Notes: generated from the sequence alone by a model not told the origin. A stretch of 64,000 nucleotides of DNA from JANYCG01 sp031386665 (GCA_031386665.1 JANNCN010000081.1:1-64000), one strand, 5' to 3'. Positions 27,657 to 36,390 are shown, numbered from the stretch's first letter. Translations and numbers: made by a program.

Positions 27657-28914
27657 ACGAAATCCTGAGTAAGTGGTGCCGTCACCGATTGATGAGGCCC
27701 GTTAAAGTGCTCTATGTCTCTCACAGCCTCAATCAGCGCATTCTGGGCCGCCACCGGTTGCACTGCCAGACGCACATGGCCCGGTAAACCGAAGCTCGAT
27801 GCATCTCGCAGCTTGATGCCGTGTCGGCGCAGTTGGGTCAGCAAGGCATGAAATTTCAGCGAACTGATGTGTTCAGCAATTTGGGCGCAAAAAAAATTGC
27901 TTTCGCTGAGCAGGTACTCCCAACCAAGGGCTTTGACGCAATTGACTTGCCGCGCTTTCCAAACGCGCAGGGTGTCCAGGCTCTCGGCAAGCCAGGCTTG
28001 GGTATCGGTTTTCATCCAGGCCTGCAAAAGCGCTACACCATGAGCGCCCAGGGGCCATGAGGGGCTCAATCGGTTCAATTGCGTCACGATATCACCCGCA
28101 CCCGTGGGTGCAATGACATACGCTGCACGCACCTCTGTCAGGCCCAACGCCTTGTTGGGTGACCAGAGCTGCCAGACCTGAGACAGTCGTTCTGCTGTCC
28201 ACGCGCAATGCCCACTCAAACGCAGGGGTTCGTAAGCGCGGTCTAGCACCTGCAATTGCGGCACAAGGGACGGCGCACTGTCAAAACCCAGACCTCCCGG
28301 CTTTTGATGTGACTGCCCCAATAGGCTGGACGGAGTCCGCACACTGAAACCACCCGACACCACCGCCAGCAATGTGGCAGTTAGGCGGGCGGGTAGCCAG
28401 CTCAAGCAATCGTCTGCCCAAGCAGTCCATTTGCCGCCCCACTCCCAGATCTGGCCGTTGCGCTCGCCCCGGTAGCCCCAGATGGCATCGGCCGTGTTGG
28501 CAAAGCGGTACAGCGCTGCACCAGGTAAGCCCAGCAACAGGAACCAAAAAATAGGGGCGACCACGGAATCGTTCAGGTTCTCGGCCAATGACTCAATGGC
28601 GCTTTCACGCACCTGCACTTCAGTCAACACCGCAACATCGCGGCTGACCAACCAGCTCAGGCGCTCGCGGCCAGCTTGCAATGATTCGCCCAAGGCCTTT
28701 TCCACAGCCTGTACTTCGCTTTTCAACATCGCCCAAACCAACAAGGGTTTGAGAGCCAGACCTAACAGGACTGCGGCCAGCGCTGCGCCGGTGATTGAAG
28801 GCCAATGTGGCGAATCAAACACCGACTTGAACAGAGCAACAAGGGCGTTTTGAAGAACCAAGGCTGCTGCAAAGACCAACACCGCACCTGCACACTAAGC
28901 GAGGGCACCACGCC
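27653..28914 (-). pseudogene. Deletion-fused remnant of cbiB (cobinamide-phosphate synthase) and cobC/cobD-type aminotransferase
   Basis: The open frame 27653-28882 encodes 409 residues. Residues 1 to about 185 match the middle of the membrane protein CbiB (LVSRDVAVLTEVQVRESAIE, NLNDSVVAPIFWFLLLGLPG, LYRFANTADAIWGYRGER). From about 205 to the end it matches only the C-terminal half of the threonine-phosphate decarboxylase/aminotransferase (LDRAYEPLRLSG, PLP lysine in SPNKALGLT). Missing are the CbiB N-terminus (about 50 residues) and C-terminus (about 100), and roughly 150 N-terminal residues of the aminotransferase. Upstream of 28882 the same frame reads GRGALA-stop-CAGA, where TAG stands at the expected TGG (Trp) position. 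The frame has no good start. I infer it is non-functional for both activities. Confidence 0.75.
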
Positions 28915-29262
28915 CATGAAATACTCGCCGCTCAAAATCGCAGCTTTTGCCTTCTGCCAACCGTCACTTGCCAGTTGCGCAGAATGCTCCATATCCTGAC
29001 TCTTCCAGCTAAACCCATCGCCCAAGCCCTCAATGGGGATACCAATTTGCTCAAACATGCGGTGCTCGCAAAAACGCGCAGTGGGCACTTTCATGAATTG
29101 AAAAATCTTCACGGCCTTGCCTCGCCCATGAGCCCGCAGCGCCAAGCCGAAGGCAGCGGTGCTCTTGCCTCTTCCGTCGCCCGTGTTGACGATGACGATG
29201 CCGCGGCGCTCGCCTTCGGGTTTGTCGTAGGGCTTGTCGGTGGGTGGAGTTTCTATTTGCAT
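28762..29262 (-). pseudogene. cobO: Truncated corrinoid adenosyltransferase (CobO), C-terminus lost by deletion
   Basis: CobO adenosylates cobalt in corrinoids with ATP. The first 116 residues are good CobO: P-loop NTGDGRGKSTAAFG (about 26-39), KIFQFMKVP and AAILSGEYFM. The family then continues with a VVLDE metal-site stretch and about 80 more residues. Here, from base 28914 on, the frame instead runs out of register through cbiB sequence and ends after 50 unrelated residues. The junction between cobO codon 116 and cbiB is sharp, as expected from a deletion that removed the 3' end of cobO and the 5' end of cbiB. The start at 29262, 18 bases after btuD, looks normal. Confidence 0.8.
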
Positions 29263-29280
29263 AGGGTTTGTTGCCTCGGT

Positions 29281-30072
29281 TCAAGTTCCAATTGATTTCA
29301 AGACTGGCAGCGCCACCCACTGATTGCCCAGTGCATGAATGGCAATGCGCTTGTCAAACACCGATTCGAGCGCGCGGTGCGTGCTGGCGGCATCGCAAGC
29401 ACCTTGGTGCAGAATGCAACCTTGGGCCATGATGATCATCTCATCCGCGTGCAACGCCATGGATATTTCGTGCAGCACGCTCATCACCGTTTTGCCTTGC
29501 CGAACAAGCGCTTGCACCAGCGCCAACCAGTCGGCCTGGTGCGGTGGGTCCAGGTTGGCGAGGGGCTCATCCATCAGTAACACATCGGCTTCGACGGCCA
29601 AAGCGCGCGCCAGTAACACGCGCTGACGCTCTCCGCCCGATAGCTGTCCCAGCGCCCTGCCCCGCCATTCCCAGGCCTGCGTGGCCTGCAAGGCTTGCGC
29701 CACCGCCGCGTGATCGGCGTTGCTAGGCGCAGCCAACCAAGACTGGTGCGGCAGGCGGCCCAGCATTACTACGTCTTGTACCGTGAGGTCATCGCCAGTC
29801 GATTCGCTTTGGCCCAGCCAAGCCAGTTGCCGCGCACGCACACGACCCGGCAAACTGGCCAATGGTTGCCCCAACAAGGTCACCGCGCCTGTGTGCGGCA
29901 GCAGATGAGCCAGCACCTTCAGCAAGGTCGATTTGCCTGCGCCGTTGGGGCCAACAATGCTGGTCCAGCGCCCTTGGGGAATCGCCAAGGAAATACCATG
30001 CAATACCTCGGAATTTCCGAGGCGGGCCTGAACAGAATCAGCGTGTATCGCTGGTGAATTGACAGCCGTCAT
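29281..30072 (-). CDS. btuD: Vitamin B12 ABC transporter, ATP-binding protein
   Basis: BtuD powers import of cobalamin through BtuC. The 263-residue ATPase has Walker A GPNGAGKST, Q-loop, signature LSGGERQRVLLARAL and Walker B VLLMDEPLANLD. The start ATG overlaps the btuC stop (TGATG). Together with btuC and btuF it forms a standard importer; heme and siderophore importers share this architecture, but the riboswitch and cob context point to cobalamin. Confidence 0.93.
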   Translation of the reverse strand: MTAVNSPAIHADSVQARLGNSEVLHGISLAIPQGRWTSIVGPNGAGKSTLLKVLAHLLPHTGAVTLLGQPLASLPGRVRARQLAWLGQSESTGDDLTVQDVVMLGRLPHQSWLAAPSNADHAAVAQALQATQAWEWRGRALGQLSGGERQRVLLARALAVEADVLLMDEPLANLDPPHQADWLALVQALVRQGKTVMSVLHEISMALHADEMIIMAQGCILHQGACDAASTHRALESVFDKRIAIHALGNQWVALPVLKSIGT

Positions 30073-31178
30073 CACCAGCCCGCCCCACCGTCAGTTTGAG
30101 TGTTGCGATGCATCAGCCATAGCAAGTATCCACCGCCTAACACCGCGGTGAGCACGCCCACTGGCAATTCCTGTGGGGCGATCAGCCACCGCGCCAGGGA
30201 GTCAGCCACCATCAGCAGCACGCCGCCCACCAGGCTGGACAACAGGATCAAGCGGCTGTGCGTGGTTTTAATGAAGGAGCGCACCAGATGCGGGGCAGCC
30301 AAGCCTACAAAAGCGATCAACCCCGTCTGCGCCACTGCAGTACCAGTCGCCAGCGCCAGCACGGCGACCAGCGCAGCGCGCATGGCGCCCAGTGGCAAGC
30401 CGAGGCTGCGGGCCGTTGCATCGCCTAAGCTCATGCCATCAAGCACGCGGCCCAAAATCCAGGCAGCCACCACACAAACCAACCACACGCCCGCCATGAG
30501 CAAGCAGGCCGTCCAGCCCACAAAACTGGTTGAGCCCAGCATGAAAGCCTGCATCGCCTGCAATGAATCGGGTGAAAACAGGAGCACCAGATGTGTCATG
30601 GCCCCCAGCACCACGCCCACCACCACCCCGGCCAGCAGCAGTCGCAACGTGTGCTGCACTCCGCGCGACAGCGCCAGCGTGAGCAGCACCGCGAGCACCG
30701 CACCGGCGAATGCGGCACCCGTCAGTCCCACACGCACCAAGGCACTGCTGGAGAAAACGCTGACAACACCACTTCCTAAGCCACCACCATTCATCATGTT
30801 TCCGGCGCTCGCCGATCCACCCAGCATGCCCGCACCACCGCCCATGGCCGCCAGCGCCAGCGCCACGCCCAGGGACGCGCCCGATGCACTGCCCAGCAAA
30901 AACGGATCTGCCAGGGGATTGCGGAAAAGCCCCTGCGCCACAGCGCCTGCCAGCCCGAGCAGCGCACCTGCTACCCACGCGCCTAGCGTGCGCGGAAAGC
31001 GAATCTCCCAGATGATCTGCTGCGCCATGGCGTACTGAGCAAGGTCTTGTTGCGGGTTGAGCAAGGGGTGAATCAGGTTTTCGAACCCCGTGCTGCCGAC
31101 GCAAACACCCAGGGCGACCAGCGCAACGCCGCTGAACAACAATGCCCAGACCAGAGCCGATATGCTGCGCCCTCTCAA
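30072..31178 (-). CDS. btuC: Vitamin B12 ABC transporter, permease
   Basis: This FecCD/BtuC-family permease of 368 residues has about ten predicted hydrophobic segments and the motifs PRTLGAWVAGALLGLAGA and GLAAPHLVR. It forms the inner-membrane channel with BtuD. The start is a TTG at 31178 overlapping the btuF stop (TTGA). A Gly/Ser/Met-rich loop (about residues 113-135) is longer than usual. The assignment to B12 rests on the operon. Confidence 0.92.
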   Translation of the reverse strand: MRGRSISALVWALLFSGVALVALGVCVGSTGFENLIHPLLNPQQDLAQYAMAQQIIWEIRFPRTLGAWVAGALLGLAGAVAQGLFRNPLADPFLLGSASGASLGVALALAAMGGGAGMLGGSASAGNMMNGGGLGSGVVSVFSSSALVRVGLTGAAFAGAVLAVLLTLALSRGVQHTLRLLLAGVVVGVVLGAMTHLVLLFSPDSLQAMQAFMLGSTSFVGWTACLLMAGVWLVCVVAAWILGRVLDGMSLGDATARSLGLPLGAMRAALVAVLALATGTAVAQTGLIAFVGLAAPHLVRSFIKTTHSRLILLSSLVGGVLLMVADSLARWLIAPQELPVGVLTAVLGGGYLLWLMHRNTQTDGGAGW

Positions 31179-32089
31179 AGTTTGGCCTCTGTTGCGACAA
31201 CGGCGGCCTTAGTTTTGGGCGCCTTGTCAATCAAACACTGCGCCATCAACCGAGCGCCCTCAGCCATGCGCGGCCCTGGGCGTACCAAAACATTGGCCTG
31301 TTCGCTGGTGAACATGCAAACGCGTTGCTCGCGCAGTGCTCGAACGCTTTGCCATCCGGGGCGTTGGGCCATACCGTCAGCGCTGCGCTGGCCGATCATG
31401 ATGAGATCAGGGTTGGAACGCACGATGTACTCGGGGTTGAGTTTGGGGAAAGGCCCCAAGCTGGCCGGAACGATATTTTTCACACCCAGCCGAGTCAGCG
31501 TTTCACCAATGAATGACGATTCGCCCGCTGCATAAGGCCCTTGGTTCACCTCAAAATAAACCCGCGTGCTGCGCACCTGCTGTGGCAACGACTGAGCCGC
31601 TGCCGATACTCCAGCATCTATCGCGCGCCAGATGCGCGGCGCGTCTGCGACGTCCAACACCTGACCCAGCTTGAGCATCACGCGCTGCACGTCGGCGTGC
31701 GTTTTGGGTTCGAGCGCCATCACCTTGATGCCCAGCGCCTGCAATCGCTCGCCCGCCCGAGACGAAGTGGCCATCAACACAACATCGGGCCGCAAGGCAA
31801 CAATCGCCTCAATATTTGGGTCAAGCCCACCGCCCACCTTCGGCAGTTGTTGCAGGCTGGCCGGATGGTCGGAATATCTGTCTACCCCAACTAAGCGCTG
31901 ACACTGGCCCAGCTCGCACACGGTTTCGGTCAACGAGGGCAGCAGACTAACGATGCGCTGTGGGGTTTTGTCAAACTCCACGATTCGACCGCGGTCGTCA
32001 GTGACTTGCAAGGCATGCGCACTGCTCAAGCCTTGCAAAACAAAGCAAGCAAAAAACGCAAGCAATCCGAAATTGAGCCGGATTGTCAC
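31175..32089 (-). CDS. btuF: Vitamin B12 ABC transporter, periplasmic binding protein
   Basis: BtuF captures cobalamin in the periplasm and delivers it to BtuCD. The 304-residue protein has an N-terminal signal peptide (about residues 1-26, ending SSAHA), then RIVSLLPSLTETVCELG and the helical-backbone family fold with VDRYSDHPASLQQLPKVGG. A GTG start overlaps the cobU stop. It is one of two binding-protein homologues in the operon; only this one has a signal peptide. Confidence 0.93.
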   Translation of the reverse strand: MTIRLNFGLLAFFACFVLQGLSSAHALQVTDDRGRIVEFDKTPQRIVSLLPSLTETVCELGQCQRLVGVDRYSDHPASLQQLPKVGGGLDPNIEAIVALRPDVVLMATSSRAGERLQALGIKVMALEPKTHADVQRVMLKLGQVLDVADAPRIWRAIDAGVSAAAQSLPQQVRSTRVYFEVNQGPYAAGESSFIGETLTRLGVKNIVPASLGPFPKLNPEYIVRSNPDLIMIGQRSADGMAQRPGWQSVRALREQRVCMFTSEQANVLVRPGPRMAEGARLMAQCLIDKAPKTKAAVVATEAKL

Positions 32090-32706
32090 GCTTTGTCTTC
32101 CTGTTTACTTTTAAGGGTCAGAGGCAACCCCGCCGCCATCAACGTTACGCGGGCGCATGCCCGAGCGACCGCCTGATTGAGCTGCCCTAATTCGTCAACA
32201 AAGGCGCGCACTTCAGCACCCAGCGGAATCACGCCCAAGCCAATCTCGTTGCCGACCAGCACGACTGGGCCGGGCGCATTTTCAATCGCCGTCACAAGTG
32301 ATGCTACCCACGCCTGCTCCACCAGGCTGGCGGGTTGACTTTGCTGATAACCGCCACCTGGTGCGGGCATGAGCAAGTTGGTAAGCCAAAGCGTGAGGCA
32401 GTCCACCACAATCAACACATCGGAATGACCGTGATCAGCTATCGCCTGGGCCAGCCCCAATGGTTCTTCCACGGTGGTCATGCCGGGTACGCGATCTGCG
32501 CGGTCTGCCTGATGCCGAGCAATGCGGGCGCGCATCTCATCGTCCCACGGTTGTGCGGTGGCAATCAGCACCGCCCGGTGTTGGGGCGATGCAGCGAGCC
32601 AGCCTTGCGCCAACAACTCGGCACGGCGCGACTTGCCGCTTTTCTGCCCCCCCAGGATCAGCTCGCTGCGGGCCACAGTCAACGGTATTAATGGCGATTC
32701 ACGCAT
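32086..32706 (-). CDS. cobU: Adenosylcobinamide kinase / adenosylcobinamide-phosphate guanylyltransferase
   Basis: CobU (CobP) phosphorylates adenosylcobinamide and transfers GMP to it, preparing the acceptor for CobS. The 206-residue protein has P-loop LILGGQKSGKSRRAE, a segment VLIVVDCLTLWLTNLL typical of the family, and VLVGNEIGLGVIP near the C-terminus. It overlaps its upstream neighbour by eight bases and btuF by four. The gene is intact, so cobinamide salvage may be possible if a corrinoid adenosyltransferase exists elsewhere. Confidence 0.95.
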   Translation of the reverse strand: MRESPLIPLTVARSELILGGQKSGKSRRAELLAQGWLAASPQHRAVLIATAQPWDDEMRARIARHQADRADRVPGMTTVEEPLGLAQAIADHGHSDVLIVVDCLTLWLTNLLMPAPGGGYQQSQPASLVEQAWVASLVTAIENAPGPVVLVGNEIGLGVIPLGAEVRAFVDELGQLNQAVARACARVTLMAAGLPLTLKSKQEDKA

Positions 32707-33520
32707 GCTCTAGCGCCCAGGCATTGACAATACGGTGCAAATGCGCCACGCCATCCGTCAGCGCTGCGGGGCCGGGCTGCAAAATGTCTGCTGACTTGAT
32801 CTCGAACAGCTGCCTATTTTTAACCGCATTCACGTTCTCCCAACCCGCTCGTGCCGCCACTTTCTCGGGCCTGAATTTTTTGCCGCACCACGAGCCGATG
32901 ATGATGTCGGGGTTGCGCCGCACAATCTCAGCCCCATCGGCAATGATGCGGTTTTTACCCATGGCCTCTTTCGCGAGCTCAGGAAAACAGTCGTCGCCAC
33001 CTGCAATGCCCATGAGTTCAGACACCCAGCGAATCGCACTGATATGAGGGTCATCCCACTCTTCAAAAAACACGCGAGGGCGACGTGGCAGGGCGCGGGC
33101 CTCCTCTTCAATGCCTTGCAACTGCAGACACATGGCAGCAGTCAGCGCCTGACCCTTTTCGCCCTGCCCCACCATGGCAGCCACCTGCGCCATCATCGAC
33201 AAAATCTCGGCCACGCTGCGTTGGTTGAAAATGGTGACTTGCACGCCCTTTCGGATCAGCTCGGCGGCAATGTCAGCCTGCAGATCCGAGAAGCCAAACA
33301 CACAGTCGGGTTTCAGGGCCAGAATCTTGTCAATTTTGGCGCTAGTGAAAGCACTGACTTTTGGCTTCTCTTCTCTCGCCCGGCGGGGGCGCACGGTGTA
33401 ACCCGAAATACCTACGATGCGCCGCTCTTCCCCCAGCAGGTACAACCATTCCGTCGTCTCTTCGGTCATGCAGACGATGCGTTGCGGGCCTTGGGGTACT
33501 TCAAACCGTTGACTGCTCAT
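32699..33520 (-). CDS. BtuF-like cobalamin-binding protein without a signal peptide
   Basis: The 273-residue product belongs to the helical-backbone binding-protein family: RIVCMTEETTEWLYLLGEE, VRPRRAREEKPKVSAF and LALKPDCVFGFSDLQADIA match this fold. Unlike BtuF it starts MSSQRFEVPQGPQRI with no hydrophobic leader, so by sequence it should be cytosolic. It sits between btuB and cobU in the B12-regulated operon. It may hold or chaperone corrinoids inside the cell; this is inference. Annotators often call such proteins ABC-transporter binding proteins. There is a 70-base gap to btuB and no alternative upstream start adding a leader in the same frame that I can see. Confidence 0.8.
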   Translation of the reverse strand: MSSQRFEVPQGPQRIVCMTEETTEWLYLLGEERRIVGISGYTVRPRRAREEKPKVSAFTSAKIDKILALKPDCVFGFSDLQADIAAELIRKGVQVTIFNQRSVAEILSMMAQVAAMVGQGEKGQALTAAMCLQLQGIEEEARALPRRPRVFFEEWDDPHISAIRWVSELMGIAGGDDCFPELAKEAMGKNRIIADGAEIVRRNPDIIIGSWCGKKFRPEKVAARAGWENVNAVKNRQLFEIKSADILQPGPAALTDGVAHLHRIVNAWALEHA

Positions 33521-33589
33521 GACATTTCCATCGAAGACGTTGAATCGGGCTTGAAGTCGAGCATGACCGAAGAGAGTTCACTCACTCAG

Positions 33590-35539
33590 TCACATTGACC
33601 AAGACAGCGACACAAACAGATTGCGCCCCGGCATAGAGAAGGTGTTGGCCAACGCATACTGAGCATCCGTGGCGTTGTTCAGCCGCGCTAGCAAAGACAA
33701 GTCTTTTCGAATACGCCAGTCTGCGCCCAGGTTCAACAAACCGTAGCTGGGCAACACGTCGCGCCCACTGAAGGCCAGGTTGTTGTCTTCCCGGTCGCCA
33801 GAGAGCTTCAACTCGCCGAACACATTCACATCGCCAATGCGGTGGCTGACCTGCGCGTTGATCACGTTTTGAGCAACGCGCACCAAACGCAGGTCATTCG
33901 ACGCTGCCGTGGTTGAGAACGACCGGGGGTCAGCGTAGTCGTAAGACACTGCATAGGTGGTGGCGCCCACTTGCCAATCGGCACTCAGGGTCGCGCCGCG
34001 CAACACGGCCAAGGAACTTTGCACATTGGTGCTGGGGATGATGAACCCCTGAATGGTGTTGTTGTAAACCACCGCGCCCACTTTCAGGTTGCCTTTGTTG
34101 TAGCGCAAGCCGATTTCTTCGCTGCGGTTGCGTTGCGGCACCAAAGCAGTATTGCCAAACCCCGGGAAGTACAGCTGATTGAACGACGGCGCCTGAAAAC
34201 TGGTGCCCACGCTTGCGACCACGCGCAAATTGGCCGACAGGCGGTAGCCGCCCGACAGCGCCCAGTTGTTGAAGCTGCCAAATTGCGAGTTGTCGTCGTT
34301 GCGCAGGACTGCCAAGGCATTCCAGTCCGAACGGTTCAGCGCATACGACACCAAGGCACTGCGAATGTCGCGCGAGGTCACGGTGTAGTTGGTCGAGCTG
34401 TCGACCGATTCAGACCGGTTCTCCAGCGCGACGGACAGCACATCTCGCCCCAAAGTGATGTCGTTTTGCCACGTCAGTTGCTTACGGCTGGTGTTGAACC
34501 TGTTGCCGCCGCCAAAAGCGCCGTCGGCAATGCGAAAGTATTCGCTGACGGAGACATCATCAATATTACCGAGCGTGACGGTCGATTTCCATTGGGGCAA
34601 CCAATTGGCGACCCACTGCAGGTTGACGGCGTTCATTCTCGGTTTTGACACCGCGTCAGACGTCGCCTTGTTCAAGCCCAAGGGGTTGGGAAAGGGCGTT
34701 CCGTCAAACTGGTAGTCCGTTTCGCTTCGGAGCAGACTCAAAGTCACGCCATGGTCGCGGTTGATTTTGGCGTTGAGTTTGGCATCGACGCTGGTCGATT
34801 TGAAGCCGTCTGCGTCGGCATTGAAGCTGCCTGAAGCTGGGTTGTTGATCACACTGATGCCAGACGCGTTTTCATGCGAGACGCCCAAGCTGTAACCGAT
34901 GATTCCGGCACTGCCCCGCACCGAAGCGCTGGCTTTTTGCTGTCCGTCCGTGCCAAGCCCAACGCTTGCGGCCAGCGCCAGTTTTTCAGCGGTCGCCCTC
35001 GTGAAAATCTGAATCACGCCGCCCACAGCGTCTGGTCCGTACAAAGCCGAAGCCGCGCCGCGCAACACTTCAATTCGTTCGATGCGGTCTAGCGGCAGAT
35101 TTTCAAATGACGTAGTACCCGTCGTGGCTGAGCCGATCCGCACACCGTCTATCAACACGATGGCCTGGCTGGTGGTGGCCCCGCGCAAAAAAATGCCGGT
35201 CGCCGAACGGTAACTGCCGCTGGCCACCATTTGCACGCCTGGCAATTGCGTCAAAAGATCACGCAAAGAAGATTGCCCGGCCTGGTCGAGTTGCGCACGG
35301 TCGATGACCGAGACATCGGCGATCACATCAGTGATGAGTGTGGCCACGCGGCTGGCGGTGACCACCACGTCTTTTAACGTCAAGGTCGCAGGCGCTGCGC
35401 TTTGCGCCCAAGCAGGTGATGCAAACGATGCAGCGACAGCAAAAGCAATAGGAAGACCAAGAGGAAGGGACATTGAAGACTGGGTCGACAACGCGATCGG
35501 GCGCACGGCAACGCGCGCACGGGGGGTACTGTTTTTCAT
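33590..35539 (-). CDS. btuB: TonB-dependent vitamin B12 outer-membrane receptor
   Basis: BtuB imports cobalamin across the outer membrane with energy from TonB. From the ATG at 35539 the protein has 649 residues, with a signal peptide (cleavage near SPAWA-QS), a TonB box in LTLKDVVVTASR, a plug domain (IFLRGATTSQAIVLIDGVRIG, IEVLRGAASALYG) and a beta-barrel ending in the aromatic LFVSLSWSM. The frame remains open to an ATG at 35626, but that start lies inside the riboswitch terminator hairpin, so I rejected it. It is the first gene of the cobalamin operon and directly follows the riboswitch. Confidence 0.94.
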   Translation of the reverse strand: MKNSTPRARVAVRPIALSTQSSMSLPLGLPIAFAVAASFASPAWAQSAAPATLTLKDVVVTASRVATLITDVIADVSVIDRAQLDQAGQSSLRDLLTQLPGVQMVASGSYRSATGIFLRGATTSQAIVLIDGVRIGSATTGTTSFENLPLDRIERIEVLRGAASALYGPDAVGGVIQIFTRATAEKLALAASVGLGTDGQQKASASVRGSAGIIGYSLGVSHENASGISVINNPASGSFNADADGFKSTSVDAKLNAKINRDHGVTLSLLRSETDYQFDGTPFPNPLGLNKATSDAVSKPRMNAVNLQWVANWLPQWKSTVTLGNIDDVSVSEYFRIADGAFGGGNRFNTSRKQLTWQNDITLGRDVLSVALENRSESVDSSTNYTVTSRDIRSALVSYALNRSDWNALAVLRNDDNSQFGSFNNWALSGGYRLSANLRVVASVGTSFQAPSFNQLYFPGFGNTALVPQRNRSEEIGLRYNKGNLKVGAVVYNNTIQGFIIPSTNVQSSLAVLRGATLSADWQVGATTYAVSYDYADPRSFSTTAASNDLRLVRVAQNVINAQVSHRIGDVNVFGELKLSGDREDNNLAFSGRDVLPSYGLLNLGADWRIRKDLSLLARLNNATDAQYALANTFSMPGRNLFVSLSWSM

Positions 35540-35589
35540 GATGGAAAAGTCAACAAAAAGACCCTCGCCGTCGTCCCCGACAGCGCACG

Positions 35590-35631
35590 GGCAAAAAGGG
35601 TGAGCGCATTTTTCATAAGCGCTCATCCACC
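35590..35631 (-). terminator. Riboswitch expression-platform terminator
   Basis: On the minus strand, TGAGCGC and GCGCTCA form a 7-bp stem with an 11-nt loop, extended by flanking G/C pairs and followed by CCCTTTTTG. It sits immediately 3' of the cobalamin aptamer and 5' of btuB, the place expected for a B12-induced intrinsic terminator. Confidence 0.8.
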
Positions 35632-35632
35632 T

Positions 35633-35854
35633 TGTTGGCCGGTATCCGGGCTGTCGGCGCGGATTTCATCGCCTTCCCAGACGCGTGTTCAAAACGTCCA
35701 GTGGATATGTGATGAAACCTGAACTTGCACCAAAAGTACAAGCCCGTCCGATTGACCGTTGCGGGGGCAGCGCAGGTTGGTTGAGCTACTGATGAGTTCG
35801 CCCTCCTGCTTCCCGTTGAACTGCGAAATGTGAACCACTTTGCGAGCACCAACA
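35633..35854 (-). ncRNA. Cobalamin riboswitch (B12 element)
   Basis: The minus strand carries the conserved aptamer blocks in order: AGTGGTTCACATTTCG, GGGAAGCAGG, CTGCCCCCGCAACGGT (the core near 35750), ATCCACTGG, TGGGAAGGCGATG and AGCCCGGATACCGGCC at the 3' end. The ends TGTTGG (35854-35849) and CCAACA (35638-35633) can pair as P1. Adenosylcobalamin or a related corrinoid binding is expected to favour the downstream terminator and so repress btuB and the whole uptake/synthesis operon. Confidence 0.93.
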
Positions 35855-35859
35855 CAGGC

Positions 35860-35885
35860 ATTTTAGTCACAAACCAAATTGTGAA
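35860..35885 (-). promoter_or_regulatory. Putative promoter of the cobalamin operon
   Basis: On the minus strand TTTTCA and TAAAAT are 16 bases apart, with the -10 box ending 6 bases before the predicted 5' end of the riboswitch. The -35 box is weak; the call rests mostly on position. Confidence 0.35.
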
Positions 35886-36005
35886 AATGCTTGGGAGGGG
35901 CGATTGGCAATTCGCACATTCGGCGTTGGCTCAATGCATGCTTGAAAAAATCAACGAATGATGCGGCAAACAATCCGGCCGCTATCTGGCACAAAACACC
36001 TCCAT

Positions 36006-36130
36006 TTTGACCAACTATGGCTACTAAATACCCAATATGGGCATATTAGGCAAGCTTTTGTCACTTTTCGAATCAAATTGGCATACAGCTCTCTAATTAG
36101 ATCAATAGTTTGCTATATATTTAATAGCAT
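36006..36130 (+). repeat. Composite palindrome/hairpin repeat, copy 4
   Basis: TTGACCAACTATGGC, then the imperfect palindrome ATACCCAATATGGGCATAT (36028-36046), about 37 nt, CAGCTCTCTAATTAGATCAA and TAGTTTGCTATATATTTAAT with AGCA. It lies between the cobalamin operon promoter and the catabolic operon. The gap 35886-36283 holds no gene I can see. Confidence 0.65.
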
Positions 36131-36283
36131 TTTGATAGCCCAGTTGTTGACTATCGATGGCGCATTTAATGTCATTTCCTGGAACTGCCGATCCTTAGTG
36201 CCGTTAACGACTGCTCCTATCTGTCCTGATTGATTTGCGTTGCAAACTCGTTATTCCTCTCATATGAAATTTTGATTTTCCGC

Positions 36284-36312
36284 TTGCATACCCAATAAAA
36301 ATAGGGTAAACT
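36284..36312 (+). promoter_or_regulatory. Putative promoter and operator of the catabolic operon
   Basis: TTGCAT and TAAACT are separated by 17 bases, close to sigma-70 consensus, about 80 bases before the first gene. An inverted repeat TACCC-N10-GGGTA (36289-36308) spans the promoter from the -35 box to the -10 box, the arrangement of a repressor operator. The IclR protein encoded in the operon is a candidate binder. Confidence 0.45.
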
Positions 36313-36390
36313 TTTGTTTCACTAACGAATCAATGAGTTTTCAGTAAAACAAACACCGCCAGCTGACCTTGCAAATATTGGAAGAATTTG

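Noticed and set aside
35540..35626. 29-codon upstream extension of btuB
   Set aside because: It overlaps the riboswitch terminator hairpin, and the signal peptide begins at the internal ATG at 35539.
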